Positions 47,785-57,462 of a stretch of DNA of 64,000 nucleotides are shown here, one piece after another. Position 1 is the first letter of the stretch. The number at the start of each line of letters is the position of its first letter. Where the stretch lies: the NCBI GenBank assembly GCA_052380005.1, contig JBQTCJ010000001.1. The stretch is one strand, 5' to 3'. The translations under genes and the position numbers were made by a program. Origin of the DNA: Salinarimonas sp052380005. GTDB taxonomy: Bacteria > Pseudomonadota > Alphaproteobacteria > Rhizobiales > Beijerinckiaceae. The notes beneath the pieces were generated by a model. It was not told the origin of the DNA. It searched no databases and was given only the letters and a program-made list of their open reading frames with translations.

Positions 47785-48189
47785 TCAGGCCTGCTCCAGC
47801 TCGACGAGGGTGCCGCAGAAGTCCTTGGGGTGGAGGAACAGCACCGGCTTGCCGTGCGCGCCGATCTTCGGCTCGCCGCCGCCGAGCACCCGCGCACCGT
47901 CCGCGATCAGCTTGTCGCGGGCGGCGATGATGTCCTCCACCTCGTAGCAGACGTGGTGGATGCCGCCGTCGGCGTTGCGCTCCAGGAACTTCGCGATCGG
48001 GCTGTCCGCGCCCAGCGGCTCGAGCAGCTCGATCTTGGTGTTGGGCAGCGTGATGAACACGGTCGTCACTCCGTGCTCCCGCTGCGCGACCGGCGCGGAG
48101 ACCTCCGCGCCGAGCGTGTCGCGGTAGACGGCGCTCGCCTCGGCGATGTCGCGCACCGCGATCGCCACGTGGTTCAGCCGACCGATCAT
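47785..48189 (-). CDS. mce: Methylmalonyl-CoA epimerase
   Basis: A 134-residue VOC-fold epimerase, which interconverts the two isomers of methylmalonyl-CoA in propionate use. It has the metal-binding HVAIAVRDI near residue 7 and GIHHVCYEVEDI near residue 80, plus the family's FLHPKDFCGTLVELEQ end, which carries the metal-binding Glu. The start at 48189 (MIGRLNHVAIAV) is the family start. It lies between rnj and the DUF1467 gene, a conserved neighbourhood in this bacterial order. Confidence 0.92.
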   Translation of the reverse strand: MIGRLNHVAIAVRDIAEASAVYRDTLGAEVSAPVAQREHGVTTVFITLPNTKIELLEPLGADSPIAKFLERNADGGIHHVCYEVEDIIAARDKLIADGARVLGGGEPKIGAHGKPVLFLHPKDFCGTLVELEQA

Positions 48190-48223
48190 CGCGCCCGTCC
48201 CTCCCGTCCTGGTGTCGCCCTCG

Positions 48224-49894
48224 TCATACCTCGACGACGAGGACGTGGCACGCGGGCTTTTTGCCCCATTGCCCATTCACCGCGGAGCGCACCGCGCGGG
48301 CGACCGCCGTCTCGACGAAATCGCTGTCGCGGCGCTTGCCCCGCGGCAGGCCGTCGAGCGTGCGCCCGATGGCGTCGGCGACGATGTCGATGATCTCCTC
48401 GCCGGCCTTGGTGAGCAGCGGCAGGCCCATCACGTCGACCGCCGGATCGCCCTGTATCTCGCCGCGGGCGTCGATGGCGATCGCCACGGTGACGATGCCC
48501 GAGGCCGCGAGCTTGCGCCGTTCGGGTAGCGCGCGGTCGTCCTCTGCGACGACGATGTCGCCGTCCTTGTAGAGCCGCCCGACCTTGACGTGGTCGACCA
48601 CCTCCGGCTTGCCCGGCGCGAGGCGGACCATCGCACCGTCCTTGGCGACGACGGCGTGCGGCACGCCGCAGGCGCGGGCGAAGCGGGCGTGCTCGGCGAT
48701 GTGGACCGCCTCGCCGTGGGCGGGCACGACGCAGGCGGGACGCAGCCACTCGTACATCATGCGCATCTCGCCGCGGCGCGGGTGCCCGGAGACGTGGACG
48801 AGCCCGTCGGCATCGGTGACGATGCCGATTCCCGCCGTGGCGAGCTGGTTCATGATCGCGCCGATCGCCTTCTCGTTGCCGGGGATCTGGCGCGAGGAGA
48901 ACACGACCCGGTCGCCGGGGGCGAGCGCGATCGCCGGATGGTCGTCCCGGGCGATGCGCGCGAGCGCCGCGCGCGGCTCGCCCTGCGAGCCGGTGAGCAG
49001 CACGACCACCTTGTCGCGCGGGAGCCGGTCGTAGGCGTCCGCCGAGCGGAAGGGCTTGACCCCGTCGAGGTAGCCGAGCTCGCGCGCCACGTTGGCGACG
49101 CGCTCCATCGCGCGGCCCACCAGCACGACCTCGCGGCCGCATTCCTCCGCCGCGATCGCCACGGCGCGCAGGCGCGCCACGTTCGAGGCGAAGGTGGTCA
49201 CCGCCACGCGGTAGGGCGAGGCCTTGATCACCTCGGCGAGCCCCTCGGCCACCGCCTGCTCGCTGGGGCTCACGCCCTCGCGCATCACGTTGGTGGAATC
49301 CGAGATCGCGGCGATGACGCCCTCGTCCCCGAGCTTGCGGAAGTCGGCCTCGTCGGTGATGTCGCCGGCGGTCGGCGTCATGTCGATCTTCCAGTCGCCG
49401 GTATGCACGACGAGTCCCGCCGGCGAGCGGATGGCCAGCGCGTGCGATTCCGGGATCGAGTGCGCCACCGGGATGTACTCGATCGAGAACGGGCCGGCCT
49501 CCGTGCGCCGGCGCGGCTCCACGACCCGGATGTCGATCTTCGGCGCGCCCGGCTCGCCCAGGCGGCGCGCCTCGAGCAGGTTCGCGGCGAATCGCGTCAT
49601 GTAGACCGGCACCTTCAGCCGCGGCCACAGGTCGATGAGCGCGCCGATGTGGTCCTCGTGCGCGTGGGTGATGAAGATCGCGGCGAGCTGCTTCCTGCGC
49701 TGCTCGATCCAGCCGATGTCCGGCAGGACGAGATCGACGCCCGGCGCCTCCTCGCCCGCGAAGCTCAGCCCGCAATCCACCATGACGAATCGCTGGTCGC
49801 CCCGCGGCCCGAAGCCGTAGAGCGCCGCATTCATGCCGATCTCGCCCAGCCCGCCCAGCGGCAGGAAGACGAGCTCGTTCTTGTCCTCAGCCAT
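48224..49894 (-). CDS. rnj: Ribonuclease J
   Basis: A 556-residue metallo-beta-lactamase/beta-CASP ribonuclease. The zinc motif is ITHAHEDHIGALID near residue 75; the beta-CASP part includes LLTGSQGEPRAALARIA and FSSRQIPGNEKAIG; HVSGHPRRGEMRMMYEWL follows. RNase J processes and degrades mRNA from the 5' end and is common in alphaproteobacteria. It follows birA after 42 bp on the same strand. Confidence 0.95.
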   Translation of the reverse strand: MAEDKNELVFLPLGGLGEIGMNAALYGFGPRGDQRFVMVDCGLSFAGEEAPGVDLVLPDIGWIEQRRKQLAAIFITHAHEDHIGALIDLWPRLKVPVYMTRFAANLLEARRLGEPGAPKIDIRVVEPRRRTEAGPFSIEYIPVAHSIPESHALAIRSPAGLVVHTGDWKIDMTPTAGDITDEADFRKLGDEGVIAAISDSTNVMREGVSPSEQAVAEGLAEVIKASPYRVAVTTFASNVARLRAVAIAAEECGREVVLVGRAMERVANVARELGYLDGVKPFRSADAYDRLPRDKVVVLLTGSQGEPRAALARIARDDHPAIALAPGDRVVFSSRQIPGNEKAIGAIMNQLATAGIGIVTDADGLVHVSGHPRRGEMRMMYEWLRPACVVPAHGEAVHIAEHARFARACGVPHAVVAKDGAMVRLAPGKPEVVDHVKVGRLYKDGDIVVAEDDRALPERRKLAASGIVTVAIAIDARGEIQGDPAVDVMGLPLLTKAGEEIIDIVADAIGRTLDGLPRGKRRDSDFVETAVARAVRSAVNGQWGKKPACHVLVVEV

Positions 49895-49936
49895 GTGTCC
49901 GTTTCACCTTCGTCCTTCGTGTGGGTGCGAACCCCG

Positions 49937-50722
49937 TCATTCGCGGTCGTCACGGGAGATGATCGTCATGTCGCCGGCATCGATCGTCTCGATGCCGGCC
50001 TCGGTCTCGAGGAGGAGGCGGCCCTGGCCGTCGAGCCCGGCCACCCTCCCCCGCAGAAATCCATCGGCGACACGGACGCGGGCGCCGCCCTCGCGGCCCG
50101 CGGCCTGCGCCAGCCACGCCTCCCGTATACGCGCGAGGCGCACGCTCGGGTCCGCGCCCGCGAACGCCGCGAGCCGCTCCGCCAGCGCGTCCGACAGCGC
50201 CAGGAACAGCCGCTCGCGCCCGATCCCCGGGGCGACGTCCGCGAGGCGCGCCACGGGATAGGGCGCATCCGCGGGCGCGGAAGCGACGTTGACGCCGAAA
50301 CCCATCACCAGGCCGGCCCGCCCGTCGGCGCGCGCCATCCCGTCGAGCAGGATACCAGCGAGCTTGCCGCCGTCGAGAAGAAGGTCGTTGGGCCACTTCA
50401 GGGCGAAGCGGCCGGCGACCTCCTCCGGCGCGACGGCGCGCACGGCGTCCAGGAGCGCGAGCCCCGCCAGGTAGCCGAGCTGCGGCGCCTCGCGCATCGG
50501 GCAGGGCGCGACGAGAGCCAGGGAGGCGTACAGGTTTCCCTCCGGCGACGCCCAGCTCCGCCCGAGGCGCCCGCGGCCCGCCTCCTGGCGCGCGGCGACG
50601 ATCCACAGCGGCCCCGATGCGCCGGCGCGCAGCGCGGCGGCGGCGTCGTCGTTGGTCGACCCCGTAACGGCGCGCGCGTCGAGGGCGTATCCGAGCGCGC
50701 GGGCGTGCGGCGAGAGCTCCAC
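49937..50722 (-). CDS. birA: Biotin--acetyl-CoA-carboxylase ligase
   Basis: A 261-residue biotin protein ligase without the N-terminal DNA-binding domain of E. coli BirA. Core motifs: TGSTNDDAAAALRAGASG, ARQEAGRGRLGRSWASPEGN (biotinyl-AMP loop) and ALKWPNDLLLDGGKLAGIL. It attaches biotin to the carboxyl carrier protein of acetyl-CoA carboxylase. It starts with GTG four bases after nuoN, the standard position in this order of bacteria. Confidence 0.94.
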   Translation of the reverse strand: MELSPHARALGYALDARAVTGSTNDDAAAALRAGASGPLWIVAARQEAGRGRLGRSWASPEGNLYASLALVAPCPMREAPQLGYLAGLALLDAVRAVAPEEVAGRFALKWPNDLLLDGGKLAGILLDGMARADGRAGLVMGFGVNVASAPADAPYPVARLADVAPGIGRERLFLALSDALAERLAAFAGADPSVRLARIREAWLAQAAGREGGARVRVADGFLRGRVAGLDGQGRLLLETEAGIETIDAGDMTIISRDDRE

Positions 50723-50726
50723 CCGC

Positions 50727-52187
50727 TCAGGACAACGATTGCGCGGCGATCAGCGCCGCCGCGAAGAGCGGCGCCGGCACCAGCCAGAAGATCAGGTTGA
50801 ACACGCTCGACACGACCATGACCCCGCCGAGCGGCGCCGGCATCGGGTCGTAGGGCGCCACCGGCTCGTCGAAATACATGACCTTGACGATGCGCAGGTA
50901 GTAGTACGCGCCCGGCACGCTCGCCACCACGGCGATAACGGCGAGGACCGCGAGGCCCGCCTCCACCGCGGCGAGGAAGACGTAGAGCTTGGCGAAGAAG
51001 CCGGCGAGCGGGGGGATGCCCGCGAGCGAGAGCACCACGGCCGCGAGGCAGAAGGCCAGGCCGGGGTGGTTCTTGTAGACGCCGGCGAGGTCGGAGATGT
51101 CCTCGAGCACGACGCCGCCGCGGCGCATGCCGAGGATGCAGGCGAAGCCGCCGAGCGTCAGCACGAGGTAGATCGCCATGTAGATGAGCACGCCCTGCAC
51201 GCCGGCCTCCGTCCCGGCGGCGAGGCCGACCAGCGCGAATCCGACGTTGCCGATGGAGGAATACGCCATCAGGCGCTTGAGGTTCGTCTGCCCGATCGCG
51301 GCGAAGGAGCCGAGGATCACCGAGGCGAGCGAGATGAAGATGACGATCTGGCGCCACTCGTCGACGATCGTCGGGAAGGCGTCCATGAACAGGCGCACGG
51401 CGAGCGCCATCGCCGCCATCTTCGGCGCGGAGGCGAAGAAGGCGGTCACCGGCGTGGGCGCGCCCTCGTAGACGTCCGGCGTCCACATGTGGAACGGCAC
51501 GGCCGAGATCTTGAAGGCGACACCGGCGGCGACGAAGACGAGGCCGAAGATGGCGCCCGTCGAGGCGCCCCCGGCGAGCGCGAGCTGGATGCCCTCGAAG
51601 GAGACGGTGCCCGTGAAGCCGTAGACCAGCGAGGCGCCGTAGAGCAGCAGGCCCGACGAGAGCGCGCCGAGCACGAAGTACTTGAGGCCGGCCTCGGTGG
51701 AGCGCCCGTCGTCGCGGTGGAGCGAGGCGATGACGTAGGCGGCCAGCGACTGCAGCTCGAGGCCCATGTAGAGCGCGATCAGGTCCCCCGCGGAGACCAT
51801 CACCATCATGCCGATCGTGGCGAGCACGATCAGGATCGGGTACTCGAACCGGTCGATGCCCAGCCGCCTGAAATGGTCGTGCGACATCATCAGCGCCGTG
51901 ATCGAGCCGATCAGCACGAGCACCTTGAAGAAGCGCGCGAAGGCGTCGGAGACGAAGGCGCCGAAGAAGGTCACCTGCGTCTCGGCCGGCGCGAGGAAGA
52001 CGAGCGCCATCGCCACCAGCATGAGGCCGATGGCGCACGCCGAAACGAGCGCCGTCGAGCGCTCGCCACGGATCGCGCCGATGAGCACGAGCACCAGCGC
52101 GCCCGCCGCCAGAACGATCTCCGGCAGGGCCGGGCCGAGCGCGGGAACGGGGAAGACGGGGAGCGGGACGGCCGATTCGGGCAGCAT
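50727..52187 (-). CDS. nuoN: NADH-quinone oxidoreductase subunit N
   Basis: A 486-residue antiporter-like membrane subunit of complex I, with about 14 helices. Conserved proton-path segments include LYMGLELQSLAAYVI and the lysine-bearing FKISAVPFHMWTPDVYEGAPTP (parts), and LMAYSSIGNVGFALVG. It is the last nuo gene; birA follows after four bases and nuoM precedes by nine bases. Confidence 0.96.
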   Translation of the reverse strand: MLPESAVPLPVFPVPALGPALPEIVLAAGALVLVLIGAIRGERSTALVSACAIGLMLVAMALVFLAPAETQVTFFGAFVSDAFARFFKVLVLIGSITALMMSHDHFRRLGIDRFEYPILIVLATIGMMVMVSAGDLIALYMGLELQSLAAYVIASLHRDDGRSTEAGLKYFVLGALSSGLLLYGASLVYGFTGTVSFEGIQLALAGGASTGAIFGLVFVAAGVAFKISAVPFHMWTPDVYEGAPTPVTAFFASAPKMAAMALAVRLFMDAFPTIVDEWRQIVIFISLASVILGSFAAIGQTNLKRLMAYSSIGNVGFALVGLAAGTEAGVQGVLIYMAIYLVLTLGGFACILGMRRGGVVLEDISDLAGVYKNHPGLAFCLAAVVLSLAGIPPLAGFFAKLYVFLAAVEAGLAVLAVIAVVASVPGAYYYLRIVKVMYFDEPVAPYDPMPAPLGGVMVVSSVFNLIFWLVPAPLFAAALIAAQSLS

Positions 52188-52196
52188 GTCAGGTCC

Positions 52197-53708
52197 TCAC
52201 TGCGCGCCGGCGAGGGCGGTGGCCGCCCCCTCGAGCGCGGGCGCGGCAGCTCGCAGCACCGCTTCCGTCGGCGCCGCGAAGGCGTCGAGGATCGGCTGCG
52301 GCTGGACGCCGTAATAGATGACGAGCAGGACGAGCGGGGCGAGCAGCACGATCTCGCGTCGCGTCAGGTCCGGCAGGGCGGCGAGCGCGGGCTTCTCGAG
52401 CGGGCCGTTCATCACCCGCCAGTAGAGCCACAGCGCGTAGGCGGCCGAGAGGATGACGCCGAAGGCGGCGAAGAACGCGACCCAGAAATTCGCCTGGAAG
52501 GCGCCCATCATGGTCAGGAACTCGCCGACGAAGCCCGACGTGCCGGGCAGGCCCACGTTCGCCATGGTCAGCGTCAGGAAGACGATGGCGTAGAGCGGCA
52601 TGCGGCTCGTCAGCCCGCCGAAGGCGGCGATCTCGCGGGTGTGCATGCGGTCGTAGATCACGCCCACGCACAGGAACAGCGCGCCGGAGATCAGCCCGTG
52701 CGAGACCATCTGGAACATGGCGCCCTCGATGCCCTGCGGGGTCATCGTGAACAGGCCCATCGTGACGAAGCCCATGTGCGCCACGGAGGAGTAGGCGATG
52801 AGCTTCTTCATGTCCTCCTGCATCAGCGCGACGAGGGAGGTGTAGACGATCGCGACGACGGAGAGCGTGAACACGAGCGGCGCGAACTCCACGGACGCGT
52901 CCGGGAACATCGGCAGCGAGAAGCGCACGAAGCCGTAGCCGCCCATCTTCAAGAGGATGCCCGCCAGGATCACCGAGCCCGCGGTCGGCGCCTCGACGTG
53001 GGCGTCCGGCAGCCAGGTGTGGACCGGCCACATCGGCATCTTCACCGCGAAGGAGGCGAAGAAGGCGAGCCATAGCCACCATTGCAGCGACGGGTCGAAG
53101 CCGAAGGCGAGCAGGCGCTCGATGTCCGACGTGCCCGCCGTCCAGTACATCGCGATCATCGCGATGAGCATCAGCACCGAGCCGAGCAGCGTGTAGAGGA
53201 AGAACTTGAACGAGGCGTAGATGCGCCGCTTTCCGCCCCAGATGCCGATGATGAGGAACATCGGGATCAGGACCGCCTCGAAGAAGATGTAGAACAGGAA
53301 CAGGTCGAGGGCCACGAAGACGCCGATCATCAGCGTCTCGAGCACCAGGAAGGCGACCATGTATTCCTTCACCCGCTTCGTGATCGTCTCGAACGACGCG
53401 AGGATGCAGAACGGCATCAGGAAGGCGGTCAGCAGGACGAACGGCATCGAGAAGCCGTCGACGCCGAGCTTGAAGGCGATCTCCGGCGAGATCCAGGCAT
53501 GCGTCTCGACGAGCTGGAAGCCCGGCAGGGCGGTGTCGAAGCGCGCCCAGGCGACGAGCGCGAGCAGGAAGGTGACGACCGTCGTCGCCAAGGCGGCCCA
53601 GCGCACGTTGGACAGCGTCGCCTCGTCCTCGCCGCGCTGGACCAGGATGAAGGCCGCGCCGACGAGCGGGATGACGAGGAGCCCGAAGAGTATGCCGAAG
53701 CCGAACAT
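52197..53708 (-). CDS. nuoM: NADH-quinone oxidoreductase subunit M
   Basis: A 503-residue proton-pumping membrane subunit of complex I. Features: IFFEAVLIPMFLIIGIWGG (key Glu of helix 5), FAVKMPMWPVHTWLPDAHVEAPTAG (parts, with the key Lys) and KKLIAYSSVAHMGFVTMG. The first bases of its ATG share position 53708 with the nuoL stop. Start at 53708 (MFGFGILFGLL). Confidence 0.96.
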   Translation of the reverse strand: MFGFGILFGLLVIPLVGAAFILVQRGEDEATLSNVRWAALATTVVTFLLALVAWARFDTALPGFQLVETHAWISPEIAFKLGVDGFSMPFVLLTAFLMPFCILASFETITKRVKEYMVAFLVLETLMIGVFVALDLFLFYIFFEAVLIPMFLIIGIWGGKRRIYASFKFFLYTLLGSVLMLIAMIAMYWTAGTSDIERLLAFGFDPSLQWWLWLAFFASFAVKMPMWPVHTWLPDAHVEAPTAGSVILAGILLKMGGYGFVRFSLPMFPDASVEFAPLVFTLSVVAIVYTSLVALMQEDMKKLIAYSSVAHMGFVTMGLFTMTPQGIEGAMFQMVSHGLISGALFLCVGVIYDRMHTREIAAFGGLTSRMPLYAIVFLTLTMANVGLPGTSGFVGEFLTMMGAFQANFWVAFFAAFGVILSAAYALWLYWRVMNGPLEKPALAALPDLTRREIVLLAPLVLLVIYYGVQPQPILDAFAAPTEAVLRAAAPALEGAATALAGAQ

Positions 53709-55786
53709 CAGCGGGCTCCCGTGACGAGGTACCAGGTGACCAGCGCGGCGACGCCGATCATCATGACGAACGCGTAGTGGTAGATGTACCCGGTCTGCAG
53801 CCGCACGACCCAGGAGGTCGCATCGAGCACGCGGGCGGAGACGCCGTCGGGGCCGAGGCCGTCGATCACCTTGCCGTCGCCGGTGCGCCACAGGAAGCGG
53901 CCGAGGCGCTTGGCCGGGCGCACGAACAGCATGTCGTAGAGCTCGTCCACGTACCACTTGTTCAGGAGGAAGCGGTAGAGCACCGGATGGCGGGCGGCGA
54001 GGCGCACCGGCACGGCCTTGTCGCGGATGTACATCCAGAAGGCCAGCACGAAGCCGATCGCCATGGCGAAGAAGGGCGACCACACGACCCAGGCGGGGAC
54101 GTTGTGGAAGTCCTCCATGATGGTGTTGCCCTCGCGGGTGTAGATCGCGCCTTCCCAGAAATGGTGCCAATCGTGGCCGACGAAGCTCTCCTTGAACAGG
54201 AAGCCCGCCGCGAGCGCGCCGACCGCCAGGATGCCGAGCGGGATCGTCATGACGAGCGGGCTCTCGTGCGGCGCGTGGCCGTGCCCATGGTCGCCGTGCG
54301 CTTGGTCGTCGTGCGCGTGCGCCGCCGCGTGAGCCGGCTCGAGATCCTGGTCGTGCCTCCCGTGAGCGACGCCCTCGTGATCGTCGTGCCCGCCCGACGC
54401 GTGCGCCGCGTCCCCGTGTCCGGCCCAGCGCGGCGCGCCCTCGAAGGCGAGGAAGAACAGGCGCCAGGAATAGAACGAGGTGAAGAGCGCCGCGATCACG
54501 GTGGCGACGAAGGCGACGTCGCCCGCCGTCGTGGGCGAGGCGTAGGCCGCCTCGATCACGGCGTCCTTGGAGTAGTAGCCCGCGGTGAAGGGGAAGCCCG
54601 TCAGCGCCAGCGTCCCGATCGCCATCATCGCGGCGGTGAAGGGGATGTGGCGGCGCAGGCCGCCCATGTTGCGCAGGTCCTGCTCGTGATGCAGCGCGTG
54701 GATGACCGAGCCCGCGCCGAGGAAGAGCAGCGCCTTGAAGAAGGCGTGCGTGAACAGGTGGAAGATGCCGACCCCGTACGCGCCGACGCCCAGCGCCACG
54801 AACATGTAGCCGAGCTGCGAGCAGGTGGAGTAGGCGATCACGCGCTTGATGTCGTTCTGCACGAGACCGACGGTGGCCGCGAAGAAGGCGGTGAGCGCGC
54901 CGATGTAGGTGACGACGGTGAGCGCGAGGGGCGTGTACTCGTAGAGCGGCGACATGCGCGCCACCAGGAACACGCCCGCCGTCACCATGGTGGCGGCGTG
55001 GATCAGCGCGGAGACCGGTGTCGGTCCCTCCATCGCGTCCGGGAGCCACGTGTGCAGCAGGAACTGCGCCGACTTGCCCATCGCGCCCATGAACAGGAGC
55101 AGCGCCGCGAGCTCGAGCGCGCCGACGTTGGACAGCCCGAGCAGCACCGGCCCCTCGCCGCCCTCGGCATAGGCGGCGATCTGCGCGAAGATCTCCTCGA
55201 ACTGCACCGAGCCGAACAGGAAGAACACCGCGAAGATGCCCAGCGCGAAGCCGAAATCGCCCACGCGGTTGACGACGAAGGCCTTGAGCGCGGCGGCGTT
55301 GGCGGAGGGCTTCTGGTACCAGAAGCCGATCAGCAGGTAGGAGGCGAGGCCCACCCCCTCCCAGCCGAAGAACATCTGGACGAGGTTGTCCGACGTCACC
55401 AGCATGAGCATGGCGAAGGTGAACAGCGACAGGTAGGCGAAGAACCGCGGCCGCGACGGGTCCTCGTGCATGTAGCCGATCGAGTAGAGGTGCACGAGCG
55501 CCGAGACGGTGTTGACGACGACGAGCATCACCACGGTCAGCGTGTCGATGCGGAACGCCCAGTCGACCGAGAGCCCGCCCGACACCATCCAGGTCGCCAC
55601 CTGGACGCGGAAGACGTCCGGCCCATCGCCCATCGCCACGTCGAGGAAGGCGACCCAGGACAGGGCCGCCGAGACGACGAGCAGCGCGGTCGTGACGATC
55701 TCGCTCGGGCGCGCGCCGATGAAGCGGCCGAAGATGCCGGCGACGAGGAAGCCGAGCAGCGGCAGGAAGACGATCGCTTGGTACAT
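53708..55786 (-). CDS. nuoL: NADH-quinone oxidoreductase subunit L with histidine-rich loop
   Basis: A 692-residue antiporter-like subunit of complex I with the long lateral helix at its C-terminus. Core segments: FFGWEGVGLASYLLIGFWYQ, FLLHTWLPDAMEGPTPVSALIHAATM (parts), KRVIAYSTCSQLGYMFVALG. A loop at about residues 453-508 contains 14 histidines along with many Asp, Gly and Ala (for example HGDHGHGHAPHES). Such His-rich loops can bind metal. It lies between nuoK (10 bp) and nuoM (one-base overlap). Confidence 0.96.
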   Translation of the reverse strand: MYQAIVFLPLLGFLVAGIFGRFIGARPSEIVTTALLVVSAALSWVAFLDVAMGDGPDVFRVQVATWMVSGGLSVDWAFRIDTLTVVMLVVVNTVSALVHLYSIGYMHEDPSRPRFFAYLSLFTFAMLMLVTSDNLVQMFFGWEGVGLASYLLIGFWYQKPSANAAALKAFVVNRVGDFGFALGIFAVFFLFGSVQFEEIFAQIAAYAEGGEGPVLLGLSNVGALELAALLLFMGAMGKSAQFLLHTWLPDAMEGPTPVSALIHAATMVTAGVFLVARMSPLYEYTPLALTVVTYIGALTAFFAATVGLVQNDIKRVIAYSTCSQLGYMFVALGVGAYGVGIFHLFTHAFFKALLFLGAGSVIHALHHEQDLRNMGGLRRHIPFTAAMMAIGTLALTGFPFTAGYYSKDAVIEAAYASPTTAGDVAFVATVIAALFTSFYSWRLFFLAFEGAPRWAGHGDAAHASGGHDDHEGVAHGRHDQDLEPAHAAAHAHDDQAHGDHGHGHAPHESPLVMTIPLGILAVGALAAGFLFKESFVGHDWHHFWEGAIYTREGNTIMEDFHNVPAWVVWSPFFAMAIGFVLAFWMYIRDKAVPVRLAARHPVLYRFLLNKWYVDELYDMLFVRPAKRLGRFLWRTGDGKVIDGLGPDGVSARVLDATSWVVRLQTGYIYHYAFVMMIGVAALVTWYLVTGAR

Positions 55787-55796
55787 GGCGCGGCCT

Positions 55797-56102
55797 TCAG
55801 CCCTTCATCGTGTTGATGTCTTCCACCGCGATCGTGCCGCGGTTGCGGAAGAAGATGACCAGGATCGCGAGGCCGATCGCCGCCTCCGCCGCCGCGACCG
55901 TCAGCACGAACAGCGCGAAGACCTGGCCCACGATGTCGTTCAGGAAGGCGGAGAAGGCGACGAGGTTGATGTTGACGGCGAGCAGGATCAGCTCGACCGA
56001 CATCAGGATGACGATAACGTTGCGCCGGTTGAGGAAGATGCCCACCACGCCGAGCGTGAACAGGATCGCGGCGACGGTGAGGAAGTGGGTCAGGCCGATC
56101 AT
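55797..56102 (-). CDS. nuoK: NADH-quinone oxidoreductase subunit K
   Basis: A 101-residue subunit with three helices. The acidic residues of the proton route are seen in VILMSVELILLAVNIN and AAAEAAIGLAILV. The subunit closes the membrane arm between NuoJ and NuoL/M/N. It starts 12 bases after the nuoJ stop. Confidence 0.96.
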   Translation of the reverse strand: MIGLTHFLTVAAILFTLGVVGIFLNRRNVIVILMSVELILLAVNINLVAFSAFLNDIVGQVFALFVLTVAAAEAAIGLAILVIFFRNRGTIAVEDINTMKG

Positions 56103-56114
56103 CGCGCGTCCTCC

Positions 56115-56774
56115 TCAGGCGTCTTCGCGGGGGCGGACGGGGGCGGGCACGCCGGATCCGGATCCGAGCCCCTTGCCGATCGGCGGCGAGGTCATGCCGA
56201 TCGCCTCGTCCTTCGTGCGCGCGGCCTGGCGTGCCGCGTCCTGGCGCTTCACGCCGACACGATCGCGCAGGGTGAGGACGATGGCGCCGATCATGGCGAC
56301 GAGCAGGATCAGGCCGGAGAGCTGGAAGAAGTAGACGTAGCGGGTGTAGAGCACCGAGCCGAGGGCGGCCGTGTTCGTCATCACCGGCACCTCTCCGACC
56401 ACCGGCTGGGCGGCGAGCAGCGCCGGGTCGACGGCGTAGGTCGTGACCACCAGGATCAGCTCGACGAGGAAGATCACCCCCACCGTGGCGCCGATCGGCA
56501 GGTATTGCAGCACCCCCTGGCGCAGGCTGGCGAAGTCGATGTCGAGCAGCATGATGACGAACAGGAACAGCACCGCCACCGCGCCGACGTAGACGACGAT
56601 CAGGATCATCGCCAGGAACTCGGCCCCGAGCAGCACGAACAGCCCCGCCGCGTTCACGAAGGCGAGGATGAGGAAGAGCACGGCGTGAACGGGATTGCGG
56701 GAAGCGATCACGAGGAAGGCCGAGGCCACCGTGATGCCGGCGAAGAGGTAGAAGAAGGCTGCCGTGACGCTCAT
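56115..56774 (-). CDS. nuoJ: NADH-quinone oxidoreductase subunit J
   Basis: A 219-residue membrane subunit with five helices; the conserved third helix region reads LIVVYVGAVAVLFLFVIMLLD. The C-terminal 40 residues (from RDRVGVKRQDA) are a polar tail longer than in E. coli. Start at 56774 (MSVTAAFFYLF) is preferred over a frame reaching 56906, whose extra residues have no homology. The 160-bp gap upstream of it separates nuoJ from nuoI. Confidence 0.95.
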   Translation of the reverse strand: MSVTAAFFYLFAGITVASAFLVIASRNPVHAVLFLILAFVNAAGLFVLLGAEFLAMILIVVYVGAVAVLFLFVIMLLDIDFASLRQGVLQYLPIGATVGVIFLVELILVVTTYAVDPALLAAQPVVGEVPVMTNTAALGSVLYTRYVYFFQLSGLILLVAMIGAIVLTLRDRVGVKRQDAARQAARTKDEAIGMTSPPIGKGLGSGSGVPAPVRPREDA

Positions 56775-56934
56775 GCTCGCTCGCTCGAAGCCCGTGGAGC
56801 CGGCCCGCGGGCGGCGTTTGGCGCCCCGCGTCGCGGTGGGCTCTGGAGGAAGCCACCCGGAGGGTCCGGGCGGCTCGTCTATAGACCCGCGTTCGCAGGC
56901 GCACAACCCGATGCGCGCCCGATCCGGATCGTTC

Positions 56935-57423
56935 TCAGCGGTAAGGCGCGTCGAGCGCGATGTTCTTGGCGATCGCCCTCTCGTAACGCTCGCCGTTCTC
57001 GAGCAGCTTCTGCTTGTCGTAGAGCAGCTCCTCGCGGGTCTCGACCGAGAACTCCATGCCGGGACCCTCGACGATGGCGTCCACGGGGCAGGCCTCGGCG
57101 CAGAAACCGCAGTAGATGCACTTCACCATGTCGATGTCGTAGCGCGTCGTGCGGCGGGTGCCGTCGTTGCGCCGCGGCCCCGCCTCGATGGTGATCGCCT
57201 GCGCCGGGCACACCGCCTCGCACAGCTTGCAGGCGATGCACCGCTCCTCCCCGTTGGGATAGCGGCGCAGGGCGTGCTCGCCGCGGAAGCGGGGCGAGCG
57301 CGGGTTCATCTCGAAGGGGTAGTTCAGGGTCGCCTTGGGCTTGAAGAAGTAGCGCAGCGACAGCACGAAGGCCGCCGCGAACTCCTTGAGGAACAGCGAC
57401 TTGGCGCTCTGGTCGAGCTTCAT
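56935..57423 (-). CDS. nuoI: NADH-quinone oxidoreductase subunit I
   Basis: A 162-residue ferredoxin-like subunit carrying two [4Fe-4S] clusters (N6a, N6b): CIACKLCEAVCPAQAI and CIYCGFCAEACPVDAI. It passes electrons towards NuoB and the quinone site. It lies downstream of a small membrane protein gene (39 bp). Confidence 0.97.
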   Translation of the reverse strand: MKLDQSAKSLFLKEFAAAFVLSLRYFFKPKATLNYPFEMNPRSPRFRGEHALRRYPNGEERCIACKLCEAVCPAQAITIEAGPRRNDGTRRTTRYDIDMVKCIYCGFCAEACPVDAIVEGPGMEFSVETREELLYDKQKLLENGERYERAIAKNIALDAPYR

Positions 57424-57462
57424 GGCGAAACCTCCTCTCGAGGTCCTCTCGTACGTGTCCGC

